A stretch of 64,000 nt of DNA, taken from Latilactobacillus fuchuensis DSM 14340 = JCM 11249. Lineage in GTDB: Bacteria > Bacillota > Bacilli > Lactobacillales > Lactobacillaceae. This document shows positions 1 to 7,490 of the stretch, in pieces. Numbering within the stretch: position 1 is the first letter of the stretch; each line of letters begins with the position of its first letter. The stretch lies in the NCBI RefSeq assembly GCF_000615805.1, contig NZ_BAMJ01000003.1, forward strand, positions 1 to 64,000, written 5' to 3'. The notes beneath the pieces are model-generated. The model made no database searches, was not told the origin of the DNA, and saw only the letters and a program-made list of their open reading frames with translations. The position numbers were made by a program, and so were the translations under genes.

Positions 1-19
1 CGTTTTATAGTGTTTGTGT

Positions 20-826
20 TTAAGCTAAATTAAAATACTGAATCAAGTAATTCGCAACGCCATCTTGTGCGTTGGTCAATGGTGTCACATCGTTGGCGAT
101 CGCTTTGACCGGCGCAATCGCATTATGCATGGCGATCCCTAAGCCAGCATAGTCGAGCATTTCTAAATCGTTACTTTCGTCACCGAAGGCCAAAATATCA
201 TGTTGATCAATCTGATAATAATCAGCGAGATGGGCAAGGCCCTTGGCTTTTTGGATGCCGTGATGGACAATCTCTAAAACACTGGCGGGACCACCCCAAG
301 TATTGACGTCGACTTGCGGGAATTGGTCTAAAATCATTTGGCGTAAAGCTGCTTGATCACTGCGTTCGACAAAGACCGTAATCGCAGTTGGGTCTTGTTG
401 CAATGAATCCCGCGTTAGTAATTCGTCGCGTTTCAGCGTGGCGGGGAAGAACGAAAAAGTATTCGGATAAGCTTGATCAGCTAGAAACATGGTTTTACCT
501 TCGGCGGCGACCATTTGAATTTTGAACTGGTCTTTGAGTTGTAAGAGTGCAAAGACAATGTCTTTATTGACGGTGTATTGATATTCGTCGGCCCATTTTT
601 GGCCGGGAATGTGAGCGAGCGCCCCGTTAAAGTTGATCATTGGTGAGGTTAAGCCTAATTGTTGGTAGAAGTTTTGACTCAACCGATTAGGCCGGCCAGT
701 GACGATACTGACAATGTGACCAGCAGATTGAAGTTCGGTTAAGGTTTGTGTTGTTTTAGGACTTAATTGTGCGTCCTGATTTAATGTGGTGCCATCTAGG
801 TCCAGTGCGATTAATTTGCGTTGCAT
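20..826 (-). CDS. Cof-type HAD-IIB family phosphatase
   Basis: Predicted cytoplasmic sugar-phosphate or nucleotide phosphatase of the haloacid dehalogenase superfamily, 268 aa, the usual length for the Cof/YidA group. Motif I is DLDGTT at residues 9-14 with nucleophile Asp9 and acid/base Asp11. Motif II lies in VTGRPN near residue 43. The motif III Lys is in QKAKGLAHL near 193, followed by motif IV GDESNDLEML near 217. The cap between motifs II and III is the large type IIB kind. The ATG is preceded on the minus strand by a strong AAGGAGGG ribosome site. It is a single gene diverging from the SufT-like gene, so context does not reveal the substrate. Family assignment is firm; the specific substrate is unknown. 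Confidence 0.9.
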   Translation of the reverse strand: MQRKLIALDLDGTTLNQDAQLSPKTTQTLTELQSAGHIVSIVTGRPNRLSQNFYQQLGLTSPMINFNGALAHIPGQKWADEYQYTVNKDIVFALLQLKDQFKIQMVAAEGKTMFLADQAYPNTFSFFPATLKRDELLTRDSLQQDPTAITVFVERSDQAALRQMILDQFPQVDVNTWGGPASVLEIVHHGIQKAKGLAHLADYYQIDQHDILAFGDESNDLEMLDYAGLGIAMHNAIAPVKAIANDVTPLTNAQDGVANYLIQYFNLA

Positions 827-961
827 ATGGCCCTCCTTAAAAAATGTCTATAGCTTATTATTCTAGGGTTTAATTGAACATCTGTCAATCAAACTAAGTT
901 GTATCTACGGGCGCTAACCAGTATAATAAAGCTCATAGAGTGATTGTAGGAGGCAGAATTA

Positions 962-1309
962 ATGGCTAATGAACCAATCGATAATGCACAGACGGATACC
1001 GCCGTTGAAGAACTGAAAGACCGGATTTTAACGGCGCTCGAAACCGTGATTGATCCGGAACTGGGAATTGATATTGTTAATTTAGGCTTAATTTACGGGT
1101 TGAACTTAGATGAGAACGGCCTTTGTACCATTGATATGACGTTAACGACGATGGGTTGTCCTTTAACCGACGTTTTAACGGATTCGATCCATAAGGCTTT
1201 GGCAGATGTCCCCGAAGTGAAAGAAGTCAGTGTTAATCTTGTTTGGTATCCAGCTTGGGATACCAGCAAAATGTCACGGTATGCCCGAATTGCGTTAGGC
1301 ATTCGTTAA
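962..1309 (+). CDS. SufT-like metal-sulfur cluster assembly factor (DUF59/MIP18 family)
   Basis: A 115 aa protein consisting of one DUF59 (MIP18/PaaD-like) domain. The family helps mature iron-sulfur proteins. Visible landmarks are the VIDPELGIDIVNLGLIYG block at about residues 30-47 and the conserved cysteine in TMGCPLTD near residue 66. The acidic N-terminal extension of about 18 residues is variable in this family. The start has a GGAGG site in the upstream sequence aggaggcagaatta. The gene is monocistronic, followed directly by a hairpin terminator. No suf genes are in the window, so the role in Fe-S assembly rests on family knowledge only. Confidence 0.9.
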   Translation: MANEPIDNAQTDTAVEELKDRILTALETVIDPELGIDIVNLGLIYGLNLDENGLCTIDMTLTTMGCPLTDVLTDSIHKALADVPEVKEVSVNLVWYPAWDTSKMSRYARIALGIR

Positions 1310-1321
1310 TCGACTTAAGTA

Positions 1322-1349
1322 AACCTGCTCTTTTTGGAGGAGGTTTTTT
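1322..1349 (+). terminator. Rho-independent terminator of the SufT-like gene
   Basis: A hairpin with arms AACCTGCTC (1322-1330) and GAGGAGGTT (1337-1345), one mismatch, and a T run to 1349. It lies 12 bases after the stop codon. Confidence 0.75.
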
Positions 1350-1386
1350 CTAATTGAGGTCAGTTTAATCAGGATAGGAACAACTT

Positions 1387-2169
1387 ATGCAAAATTTAAC
1401 CTATGAACAACAACTGCAACAAAGCCAAGTTTGGTTTCAAACGGTGCCAGCGATTCAAAACCAGATTGACGCGATTCAAGTCAGTTTACGACATTTAAAA
1501 CAGCGTCAACTACCGCTGCATAATTTGCCGGTCCTCGGAATTGATGAAGCGTTATATTTAGAGCTACTATTGCAAGCGACACAGGGGGCTTGGCCAACGG
1601 TGACTGAAGTCCAGTTATTGGCCCGAATTCGCCAAACAGACCATTTATTACGCAATTTTCGGCAATACATTCAAAATCAATTCGGGATGTGGGCCTATGT
1701 GACGCAAGATTTAACCCAAACGATGGCCCAACAGTTACCGAATTGGCGGTTTCTAGAGATTATGGCCGGTAATGGCTATGTTAGTGCGGGATTGCGCGCT
1801 GCTGGCGCTGAAGTGGTCTGTACGGATAGTTTAGCGTGGACGGCTGAAAACGAGACAGGCCGTCAATTGGTGACCACCGTTGAGGCCTTAGATGCGCAAC
1901 AAGCGATTGCGCAATACGGTTCGTCAGTCGATGCAGTTTTGATGTCATGGTCGCCGAATGGGGTGCCAATTGATAATGTGATCTTAGAACAACTCCGGCA
2001 AATGCCAGTACGACCGGTTTTGCTATGTCTAGGGGAACGTTTTGGGGCCACGAATAGTACCGAATTTTGGCAGAATGCTCAGTACCATAATGATCGACGA
2101 ATTTCACAGATTAATCGGTATCTACGGCCGTTTGATTTAATGCGCGACCGGTTTTATTGGATTAATTAG
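1387..2169 (+). CDS. SAM-dependent methyltransferase-like protein
   Basis: A 260 aa soluble protein. The N-terminal 120 residues are glutamine-rich and helical-looking, with no motif I recognise. Residues 125-145 (FLEIMAGNGYVSAGL, then AAGAEVVCTDS) look like a Rossmann methyltransferase motif I and the acidic end of strand 2, which would bind S-adenosylmethionine. LMSWSPNG near residue 183 sits where motif IV would fall. No target-recognition domain is visible, so the substrate cannot be named. It is 17 bases upstream of the next membrane protein gene, and the two may be co-transcribed. The ribosome site before the ATG is weak (gatagga). The fold is inferred from two motifs only. Confidence 0.6.
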   Translation: MQNLTYEQQLQQSQVWFQTVPAIQNQIDAIQVSLRHLKQRQLPLHNLPVLGIDEALYLELLLQATQGAWPTVTEVQLLARIRQTDHLLRNFRQYIQNQFGMWAYVTQDLTQTMAQQLPNWRFLEIMAGNGYVSAGLRAAGAEVVCTDSLAWTAENETGRQLVTTVEALDAQQAIAQYGSSVDAVLMSWSPNGVPIDNVILEQLRQMPVRPVLLCLGERFGATNSTEFWQNAQYHNDRRISQINRYLRPFDLMRDRFYWIN

Positions 2170-2187
2170 GATAGAGGAGGAATCGAT

Positions 2188-3150
2188 TTGCGTTATAAAA
2201 AAATCGCACTCGATATATTATTAGTAGTGGTCACCTTGTTAGGCTTGTTAGTCATCAGTCAACGGGCGAAGGCCAACTACAGTCAGCGGTTAAACCACAA
2301 TAGTTTATCGCAAAAAGCGGTGATTTTTAAACCGAAAACGAATCAAACAATTCAAACAACGTTACAAGCAATTGAGAAGGCTAAATTAACCAACTTCCAA
2401 ATTCAATTTAACGTTAACCAACGTTTTTCATATATTTATGCGCAAGGCAAGGTGTCATCGGTGCCGATTAAAGACGGCCGTTTCTTCTCGAGTTATGATT
2501 TTAAATCGAGTGTACCAGTCGTCGTGGTCGGCCAATCGCGGGCGGCCGATTTATACCAACCGACGAGCCAAGCTTACTATCAATATCACAAACAGTATCT
2601 ATCAGTCATCGGCGTTGTCGGGACGAATCAGGCGACCTCGCTTGATCAACACGTTTTCGTTTCAGCGTCACCTAAATACGTGATTAATGATCGGCCGCTC
2701 AGTGCGGTCACGGTCTTAGTCGATGATCAAGAGATTGGCACTCATCTTAAAACGTACCAGAAGATTTTCAAGACAACTAAGATCAGTTATTTAACGCCGA
2801 AGAGTACGCCGCTATTAGGTTTAAATTGGTTGAAGAGTAATAGTCCGGTTATTCTAGGATTGTTGGGCTTAGTCTTAGTATTGTTGATCATCACACATCT
2901 CTTCGCCAAAATCGTCAATGGTTATCAAACGCAAAAGGGCTTAGATCAAGCCTTGTACCGGCGCTATCGAAGTGGCCAAACCCAATTATTTGCCGCACAT
3001 TTATTGGTTAGCACGCTGGTTGGTTTTTCGATTGGCGCTTGGTTCTTTTATTTGACCCAGCAAACCGTTATTTTCGGAGGACTGATGGTGATTGATTTAA
3101 TCGCAATCGGTTATTTCTATAGTCGGATGCGGCGTTTGACCAGTCAATAA
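2188..3150 (+). CDS. Membrane protein with FtsX/MacB-like half-permease topology, function unknown
   Basis: A 320 aa protein. I see one membrane segment at about residues 8-25, a roughly 190-residue extracytoplasmic domain, then three membrane segments near 218-240, 268-288 and 293-312. This resembles a MacB/FtsX-type ABC permease with an extracellular core, but no ATPase gene is adjacent, so it may be an orphan. The start is TTG at 2188, chosen because a strong GAGGAGG ribosome site ends at 2180. It follows the methyltransferase-like gene by 18 bases and ends at a very strong bidirectional terminator. I do not recognise the family with confidence and assign no function. Confidence 0.6.
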   Translation: MRYKKIALDILLVVVTLLGLLVISQRAKANYSQRLNHNSLSQKAVIFKPKTNQTIQTTLQAIEKAKLTNFQIQFNVNQRFSYIYAQGKVSSVPIKDGRFFSSYDFKSSVPVVVVGQSRAADLYQPTSQAYYQYHKQYLSVIGVVGTNQATSLDQHVFVSASPKYVINDRPLSAVTVLVDDQEIGTHLKTYQKIFKTTKISYLTPKSTPLLGLNWLKSNSPVILGLLGLVLVLLIITHLFAKIVNGYQTQKGLDQALYRRYRSGQTQLFAAHLLVSTLVGFSIGAWFFYLTQQTVIFGGLMVIDLIAIGYFYSRMRRLTSQ

Positions 3151-3153
3151 CTT

Positions 3154-3202
3154 AAAAAGCCAATACTTAATTCTCAATCGAGAATTAAGTATTGGCTTTT
3201 TT
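3154..3202. terminator. Bidirectional terminator with a perfect 21-bp stem
   Basis: Arms 3154-3174 and 3181-3201 are perfectly complementary, with a 6-base loop. An A run on the left and a T run on the right make it work in both directions. It separates the convergent membrane-protein gene and fni. Confidence 0.9.
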
Positions 3203-3208
3203 GATGGT

Positions 3209-4258
3209 TTATAACGTTAAATGGCGTTCATTTAGATAGTGGCGTAATTCGGGGGATACGATTAGTGGGGCTTGTTTGAGTTCGGTCAGGTTGTGTACCC
3301 CGAGCATGGCCATAATCGCTTGAATTTGGGCTTGCCATGCTAAAAGCTTTTCAGCTGTCACCGTGGGGCCATCTTTTAGAATCATGTGTAAGAATTGACC
3401 GGAAACCCCGACGGCCGTCGCACCGAGGCGTAACGCTTTAATCACGTCTAACGGATTACGAATACCGCCAGAAGCGAGAATCGTCAGGTCGTTTTGAAAG
3501 CCTTGCGATTCAAAGAGTGATTCAACGGTTGATTGGCCCCAGCCTTCGAGATAGTCGTAGGCTTTATCGTGACGGCGTTCATTTTCAATCGTGACGAAGT
3601 TGGTGCCGCCACGGCCGGAAATATCAATCGCTTGGACCCCGATGGATTGGAGTTGCGCCATCGTTTCAGCGCTCATCCCAAAGCCGACTTCTTTGACGAT
3701 GACGGGGACCGTCAGTTGGTCGACAATCTCAGCAATTTGATCGAGCCAGTAGAATTGGCGATCACCTTCGGGCATGACGATTTCTTGGGTCGTATTGACG
3801 TGGATTTCTAACGCATTGGCGTTGGTCATCGCGACGGCTTGTTGGGCCACGGCTAAATCATTGCCAGCACCAATATTACCGAGGACAAAACCTTCCGGAT
3901 TGTACTCACGAATAATGGTAAACGTATCGACTAGACTGGGATCTTTAACCGCAACGGATTGCGAACCAGTCGCCATCGGTAAACCAGTAATCTGGGCAAC
4001 TTGGGCGAGCTGGGCGTTAATTTTCTTAGTTTGTTGGCTGCCACCGGTCATCCCGTTGATGTAGAAGGGGCTGTCCCAGTGATTGGGACCAAACTGCGTA
4101 CTAATATCGACGTCGGCAATCGCAATTTCTGGTAAGCTTTGGTGAATAAAACGCAAACCGTCGAAATCATTTTGACGCATTTCTTCATGAAATTTTTCAG
4201 CCAAAAAGACGTGTTCATCTTTCCGGTGTGATTGGATGGATTGTTTAGGTCTAACCAT
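3209..4258 (-). CDS. fni: Type 2 isopentenyl-diphosphate delta-isomerase
   Basis: An FMN- and NADPH-dependent enzyme that interconverts isopentenyl and dimethylallyl diphosphate, the last step of the mevalonate branch. At 349 aa it has the normal length. It is a TIM-barrel of the FMN-linked type: the substrate and flavin regions include FYINGMTGGS near 67, MATGSQS near 96, GNIGAG near 127, VKEVGFG near 188, ISGRGGTNF near 214, ASGGIRNPLD near 261 and GATAVGVSGQFL near 280. The N-terminal RKDEH signature is at about residue 12. It is the last gene of the minus-strand run mvaK1-mvaD-mvaK2-fni and starts 11 bases after mvaK2. A GGAG site precedes the ATG. The assignment is secure. Confidence 0.96.
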   Translation of the reverse strand: MVRPKQSIQSHRKDEHVFLAEKFHEEMRQNDFDGLRFIHQSLPEIAIADVDISTQFGPNHWDSPFYINGMTGGSQQTKKINAQLAQVAQITGLPMATGSQSVAVKDPSLVDTFTIIREYNPEGFVLGNIGAGNDLAVAQQAVAMTNANALEIHVNTTQEIVMPEGDRQFYWLDQIAEIVDQLTVPVIVKEVGFGMSAETMAQLQSIGVQAIDISGRGGTNFVTIENERRHDKAYDYLEGWGQSTVESLFESQGFQNDLTILASGGIRNPLDVIKALRLGATAVGVSGQFLHMILKDGPTVTAEKLLAWQAQIQAIMAMLGVHNLTELKQAPLIVSPELRHYLNERHLTL

Positions 4259-4269
4259 TGTTTAAACTC

Positions 4270-5358
4270 CTAGTCAACGAGATGAACGGCGAGGTTCAAT
4301 CGTTCAATTTGATTGTCGTGCCATTTTTGGAAAAGGGGCGCGGTCTCGATGGCGCGATCGATAATCACAATCCCGCAATCACCGCCACCAGCGCCAGATG
4401 TTTTCGCTGCGCCACCGATTTCTTCGGCGAGTTTCCCCATTTTTTGAAGAATCCGAGTTTCAATGGCCACGTGGCTGAAATTAGCTAACTGTTGTAACAA
4501 AACCCGGTTATGGCGTAATTCAGTTTGGATTTTCGTTAAATCTTGTTGGCGGAAACCAGTAATCATTTCGTCTAAACAAGCTTTACTATCGTTTAAGAAG
4601 GTTTGATAGGCGGCTTGTTTTTCAATTTTAGCCAAGGCAATTTTATCGACTAAATGCGAGGTTGAAGCCGGCGAACCTGTCCAACCAATCAGGAGCGATA
4701 ATTCTGCCGGTGGCGTTAATAATTCGATTGAAAGTGCTGGCCAAGGCATTTTTAACAACTCTTTTAACGTCGTGGTTGATCGAACTTGAGCCAACCATTG
4801 TTTATCGAAAGATCGGTAAGCGACCCAACCGCCATAGACGCTAGCGGCAATATCGCCTAAAGAACCATTGCCCTGAACGTCTAAATGGGCGATGGAAGCG
4901 AGCTTATAGAGTTCGTCGTTGCTTAATTGTAAATCATAGAACGCGCAGAGCGCTTTAACAGTGGCGACGGTGACGGCAGCCGAACTGCCTAAACCGTATT
5001 TTTTACCGTCTTCGGAATCTAAATCGCTGTTGACCCGTAAGTGGTAGACACTCAGTGTTTTACCAACTTGGCGCGCATATTGTTCCGTTAATTTAATCGC
5101 TGACAAAATGTAATGGAAGGGATTATCCCGATTATCAAAAACCATTTCGTCGCCTTGTCGTTGCCAAAATAAAGAATTTTCTTGGTATTGTTTCGAAACA
5201 ATACTGCCATATTCATGACTCTCTTCAATTGAAACTGTTACAAATTGATTGAGCGCCACAATAATAGCCGGAAAACCTGTTTCTACTACCGCGTATTCGC
5301 CGGCAATGTAGAGTTTTCCGGGTGCTTTAGCCGTTATCAAACCATCAGAACCTTTCAC
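4270..5358 (-). CDS. mvaK2: Phosphomevalonate kinase
   Basis: A GHMP-family kinase that phosphorylates 5-phosphomevalonate to the diphosphate using ATP. It has 362 aa, normal for Gram-positive MvaK2. The N-terminal APGKLYIAGEYAVV at residues 11-24 is the GHMP motif 1. The ATP-binding motif 2 is YGLGSSAAVTVA near 121-132, and motif 3 is KTSGAGGGDCG near 313-323. GTG at 5358 is taken as start because the protein then begins just before the conserved GHMP motif; the ribosome site is weak. It lies between mvaD and fni on the same strand, which fixes its pathway position. Confidence 0.95.
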   Translation of the reverse strand: MKGSDGLITAKAPGKLYIAGEYAVVETGFPAIIVALNQFVTVSIEESHEYGSIVSKQYQENSLFWQRQGDEMVFDNRDNPFHYILSAIKLTEQYARQVGKTLSVYHLRVNSDLDSEDGKKYGLGSSAAVTVATVKALCAFYDLQLSNDELYKLASIAHLDVQGNGSLGDIAASVYGGWVAYRSFDKQWLAQVRSTTTLKELLKMPWPALSIELLTPPAELSLLIGWTGSPASTSHLVDKIALAKIEKQAAYQTFLNDSKACLDEMITGFRQQDLTKIQTELRHNRVLLQQLANFSHVAIETRILQKMGKLAEEIGGAAKTSGAGGGDCGIVIIDRAIETAPLFQKWHDNQIERLNLAVHLVD

Positions 5359-5396
5359 ATATCATCTTTAATAGTCATTTTAAGTGTTGCTGTGTG

Positions 5397-6374
5397 TCAT
5401 TGTTGAACTGTAATTCCCGGCCCAGGTTTAGCAACTAAGAGCTGTTCGGGTTTAAAATAACGTCCGAGCGCTGTTAGAATCTGGGGGGTTTCTTGGCTGG
5501 TACAAATCACTTTTACGTTGGGACCAGCGTCCATAGTATAATAGCAAGAAATACCCTGTTGGCGCAACTGCTGTACGACTTGAATCGCTTGGAGGGTTTC
5601 TGGTTCAAAATAAGTGAAAGGCGGTGTCGCGCTTAGGGTTGTTGCGTGCATTTGCATCGCGCTTTGTTCGGCCAATTGACCGACTAAATTTATATCTTTC
5701 TTAATGATTGCGGCCCGCATTTTCGGCATCGCGGCTTCAGCGGTCTGGACCCAACTAGGGTAGTAGGGTGAGGTTGCAACGACGTTGGCCATCCCAGCGC
5801 GACTGGCAACGGCTTTTTCACGGTCATTTAAGACAATCGCGATCATTTGAATGTCCCAATCAACCGTTTCTTGTAAAGGGACGGCAAAAGAATCGGTATC
5901 GTTGGTGCCACGTTGCCATTCGACAAAGCCGCCGTAAATTGAACGAGTCGCTGAACCAGAACCGCGACGAGCGAGTCGGGAAAGTGTACGCCGATCTAAA
6001 TCAAGACCAGCCGCTTTGCTAGCGGCCGCGGCTAGTGCGGCGTAACCGGAAGCAGAAGACGCTAAGCCGGCCGCATTCGGGACGTGATTGATGGTTTCAA
6101 TCCGCGCGTGTAAGTCGAAATGGGCTTGTTGGCGAATTAAATCGAGAAACTGGCTCATCTTAATGTTGGTGGCCGCATCTGCGGGTGCTTGATTGAACAG
6201 GATTTGATCCGCTGTCAATTCAGTAGAGAAAGTGACCGTTGTATCCGTATAGAAATGGTCGAGGGTCATCGAAAGACTGCTGTTGTATGGAATAATTAGT
6301 TCCGGATTTTGTTTACCCCAATATTTAATTAACGCAATGTTTGTATGTGCTCTGGCAGTGGCTGATTGCCCCAT
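5397..6374 (-). CDS. mvaD: Diphosphomevalonate decarboxylase
   Basis: Converts mevalonate diphosphate to isopentenyl diphosphate with ATP and release of CO2. It has 325 aa, the family length. The N-terminal ARAHTNIALIKYWGK at residues 7-21 is diagnostic for the enzyme. NAAGLASSASGYAALA near residue 102 is the phosphate-binding loop, and GSGSATRSIYGGFVEW near 138 carries the conserved serine and arginine of the active site. The C-terminal MDAGPNVK near 280 holds the catalytic aspartate. It sits between mvaK1 (26 bases upstream) and mvaK2 (38 bases downstream) and is almost certainly co-transcribed with them. Confidence 0.96.
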   Translation of the reverse strand: MGQSATARAHTNIALIKYWGKQNPELIIPYNSSLSMTLDHFYTDTTVTFSTELTADQILFNQAPADAATNIKMSQFLDLIRQQAHFDLHARIETINHVPNAAGLASSASGYAALAAAASKAAGLDLDRRTLSRLARRGSGSATRSIYGGFVEWQRGTNDTDSFAVPLQETVDWDIQMIAIVLNDREKAVASRAGMANVVATSPYYPSWVQTAEAAMPKMRAAIIKKDINLVGQLAEQSAMQMHATTLSATPPFTYFEPETLQAIQVVQQLRQQGISCYYTMDAGPNVKVICTSQETPQILTALGRYFKPEQLLVAKPGPGITVQQ

Positions 6375-6400
6375 AAGTGTTTACCCCAATTATTGTTAAG

Positions 6401-7345
6401 TTAGTTTTGTAAATCTGGTAGTGCTTGAATCCAAGTTTGAATAGCGCCAGCGTTCGTTAAGGTTTGTGCTAAGTAGTTGGCTGCTGATTGAGTGTCCGCT
6501 AAGGCAATGATGCAACCGCCACGACCACCACCGGTTAATTTAGTGCCGAGACTGCCAGCTTGATTGGCAATTGTGATTAAACGATCGAGTCGTTGGTTAC
6601 TGACACCGAGTGCTTGTAAATCAGTTTGTGCAGCGGTCAGATTTTGACCTAATTCACTGAGCTGATTATGCGCAATGTTGGCGGCAACGGCCGTCGTTAA
6701 TTGGCCAAGATGGTCAATCACTGGTTGCGTTTGGGCTGGATTACCTAATAAGCGGTTCTGGACGCTTTGAACGGCCGTCCCCGTTTGGCCTTTTTGACCA
6801 CTGTCAGCGATTACCAAGTAACCATTTAAGTTGATGGGTAACGGTTGCGGTTGTTGGCCTTTAACGTACCATAGTGGCGTGGTTGCGCCAGTGGTGGCCG
6901 CGTCGATGCCACTGGGGTTACCGTGAATCATATTTTCAGAAAGAGTGGCAAATTTTAAAAGTTGCTGATGATCGATTGGTTGGTTAAAACAATCGGCCAA
7001 TCCGCGAATAATGGCAATCGCCGTCGCGGCCGAGGAGCCCATCCCGCGTTCGGGGGGCAGTTGGCTATCAATCGTTAATTGAAACGGGACTTGGCGATCG
7101 TTGAATCGTTGCCAGAGTTGTTCAATTAAGTATTGAATGCCTTTCATTTGACCGAAAGCTTGGCTGAGTGGGCCCGTATAATAGGCGCTTTGAATTTGGG
7201 GTTCAGCCAAGTGTTCATCGACGGTCACCGTGACTTTTGCTTGGACCGCAAAAATGGGCAGTGCGATGGCTGGCTGACCGTAAACGACGGCGTGTTCACC
7301 GATTAAAATAATTTTAGCGTGACTTAAGCCCACACCAGTTTGCAT
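6401..7345 (-). CDS. mvaK1: Mevalonate kinase
   Basis: The first kinase of the lower mevalonate pathway, converting mevalonate to 5-phosphomevalonate. With the start used here it has 314 aa. GHMP motifs are visible: HAKIILIGEHAVVYG near residues 9-23, PPERGMGSSAATAIA near 99-113 and LTGGGRGGC near 270-278. I chose ATG at 7345 because AGGTGAT lies five bases upstream; an in-frame GTG at 7354 would add three residues but would overlap that site. It is the first gene of the four-gene isoprenoid cluster and diverges from addB. The genes for the upper pathway (mvaA, mvaS) are not in the window. Confidence 0.95.
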   Translation of the reverse strand: MQTGVGLSHAKIILIGEHAVVYGQPAIALPIFAVQAKVTVTVDEHLAEPQIQSAYYTGPLSQAFGQMKGIQYLIEQLWQRFNDRQVPFQLTIDSQLPPERGMGSSAATAIAIIRGLADCFNQPIDHQQLLKFATLSENMIHGNPSGIDAATTGATTPLWYVKGQQPQPLPINLNGYLVIADSGQKGQTGTAVQSVQNRLLGNPAQTQPVIDHLGQLTTAVAANIAHNQLSELGQNLTAAQTDLQALGVSNQRLDRLITIANQAGSLGTKLTGGGRGGCIIALADTQSAANYLAQTLTNAGAIQTWIQALPDLQN

Positions 7346-7490
7346 AAATATCACCTATCGTATTGAATTGACGAATCTAATCGTTACTTTACTACTATAC
7401 TGCAAATTAAAGAAGACGGCTACCGGCTGTTTGGAAATGACATAATGTGACTCCTATGTATGGTAAAATAGCTGCAAAGGGGTGGTAGTC

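Noticed and set aside
3533-4064. Plus-strand frames inside fni
   Set aside because: They are shadows of a well-conserved gene on the other strand and have no start signal.
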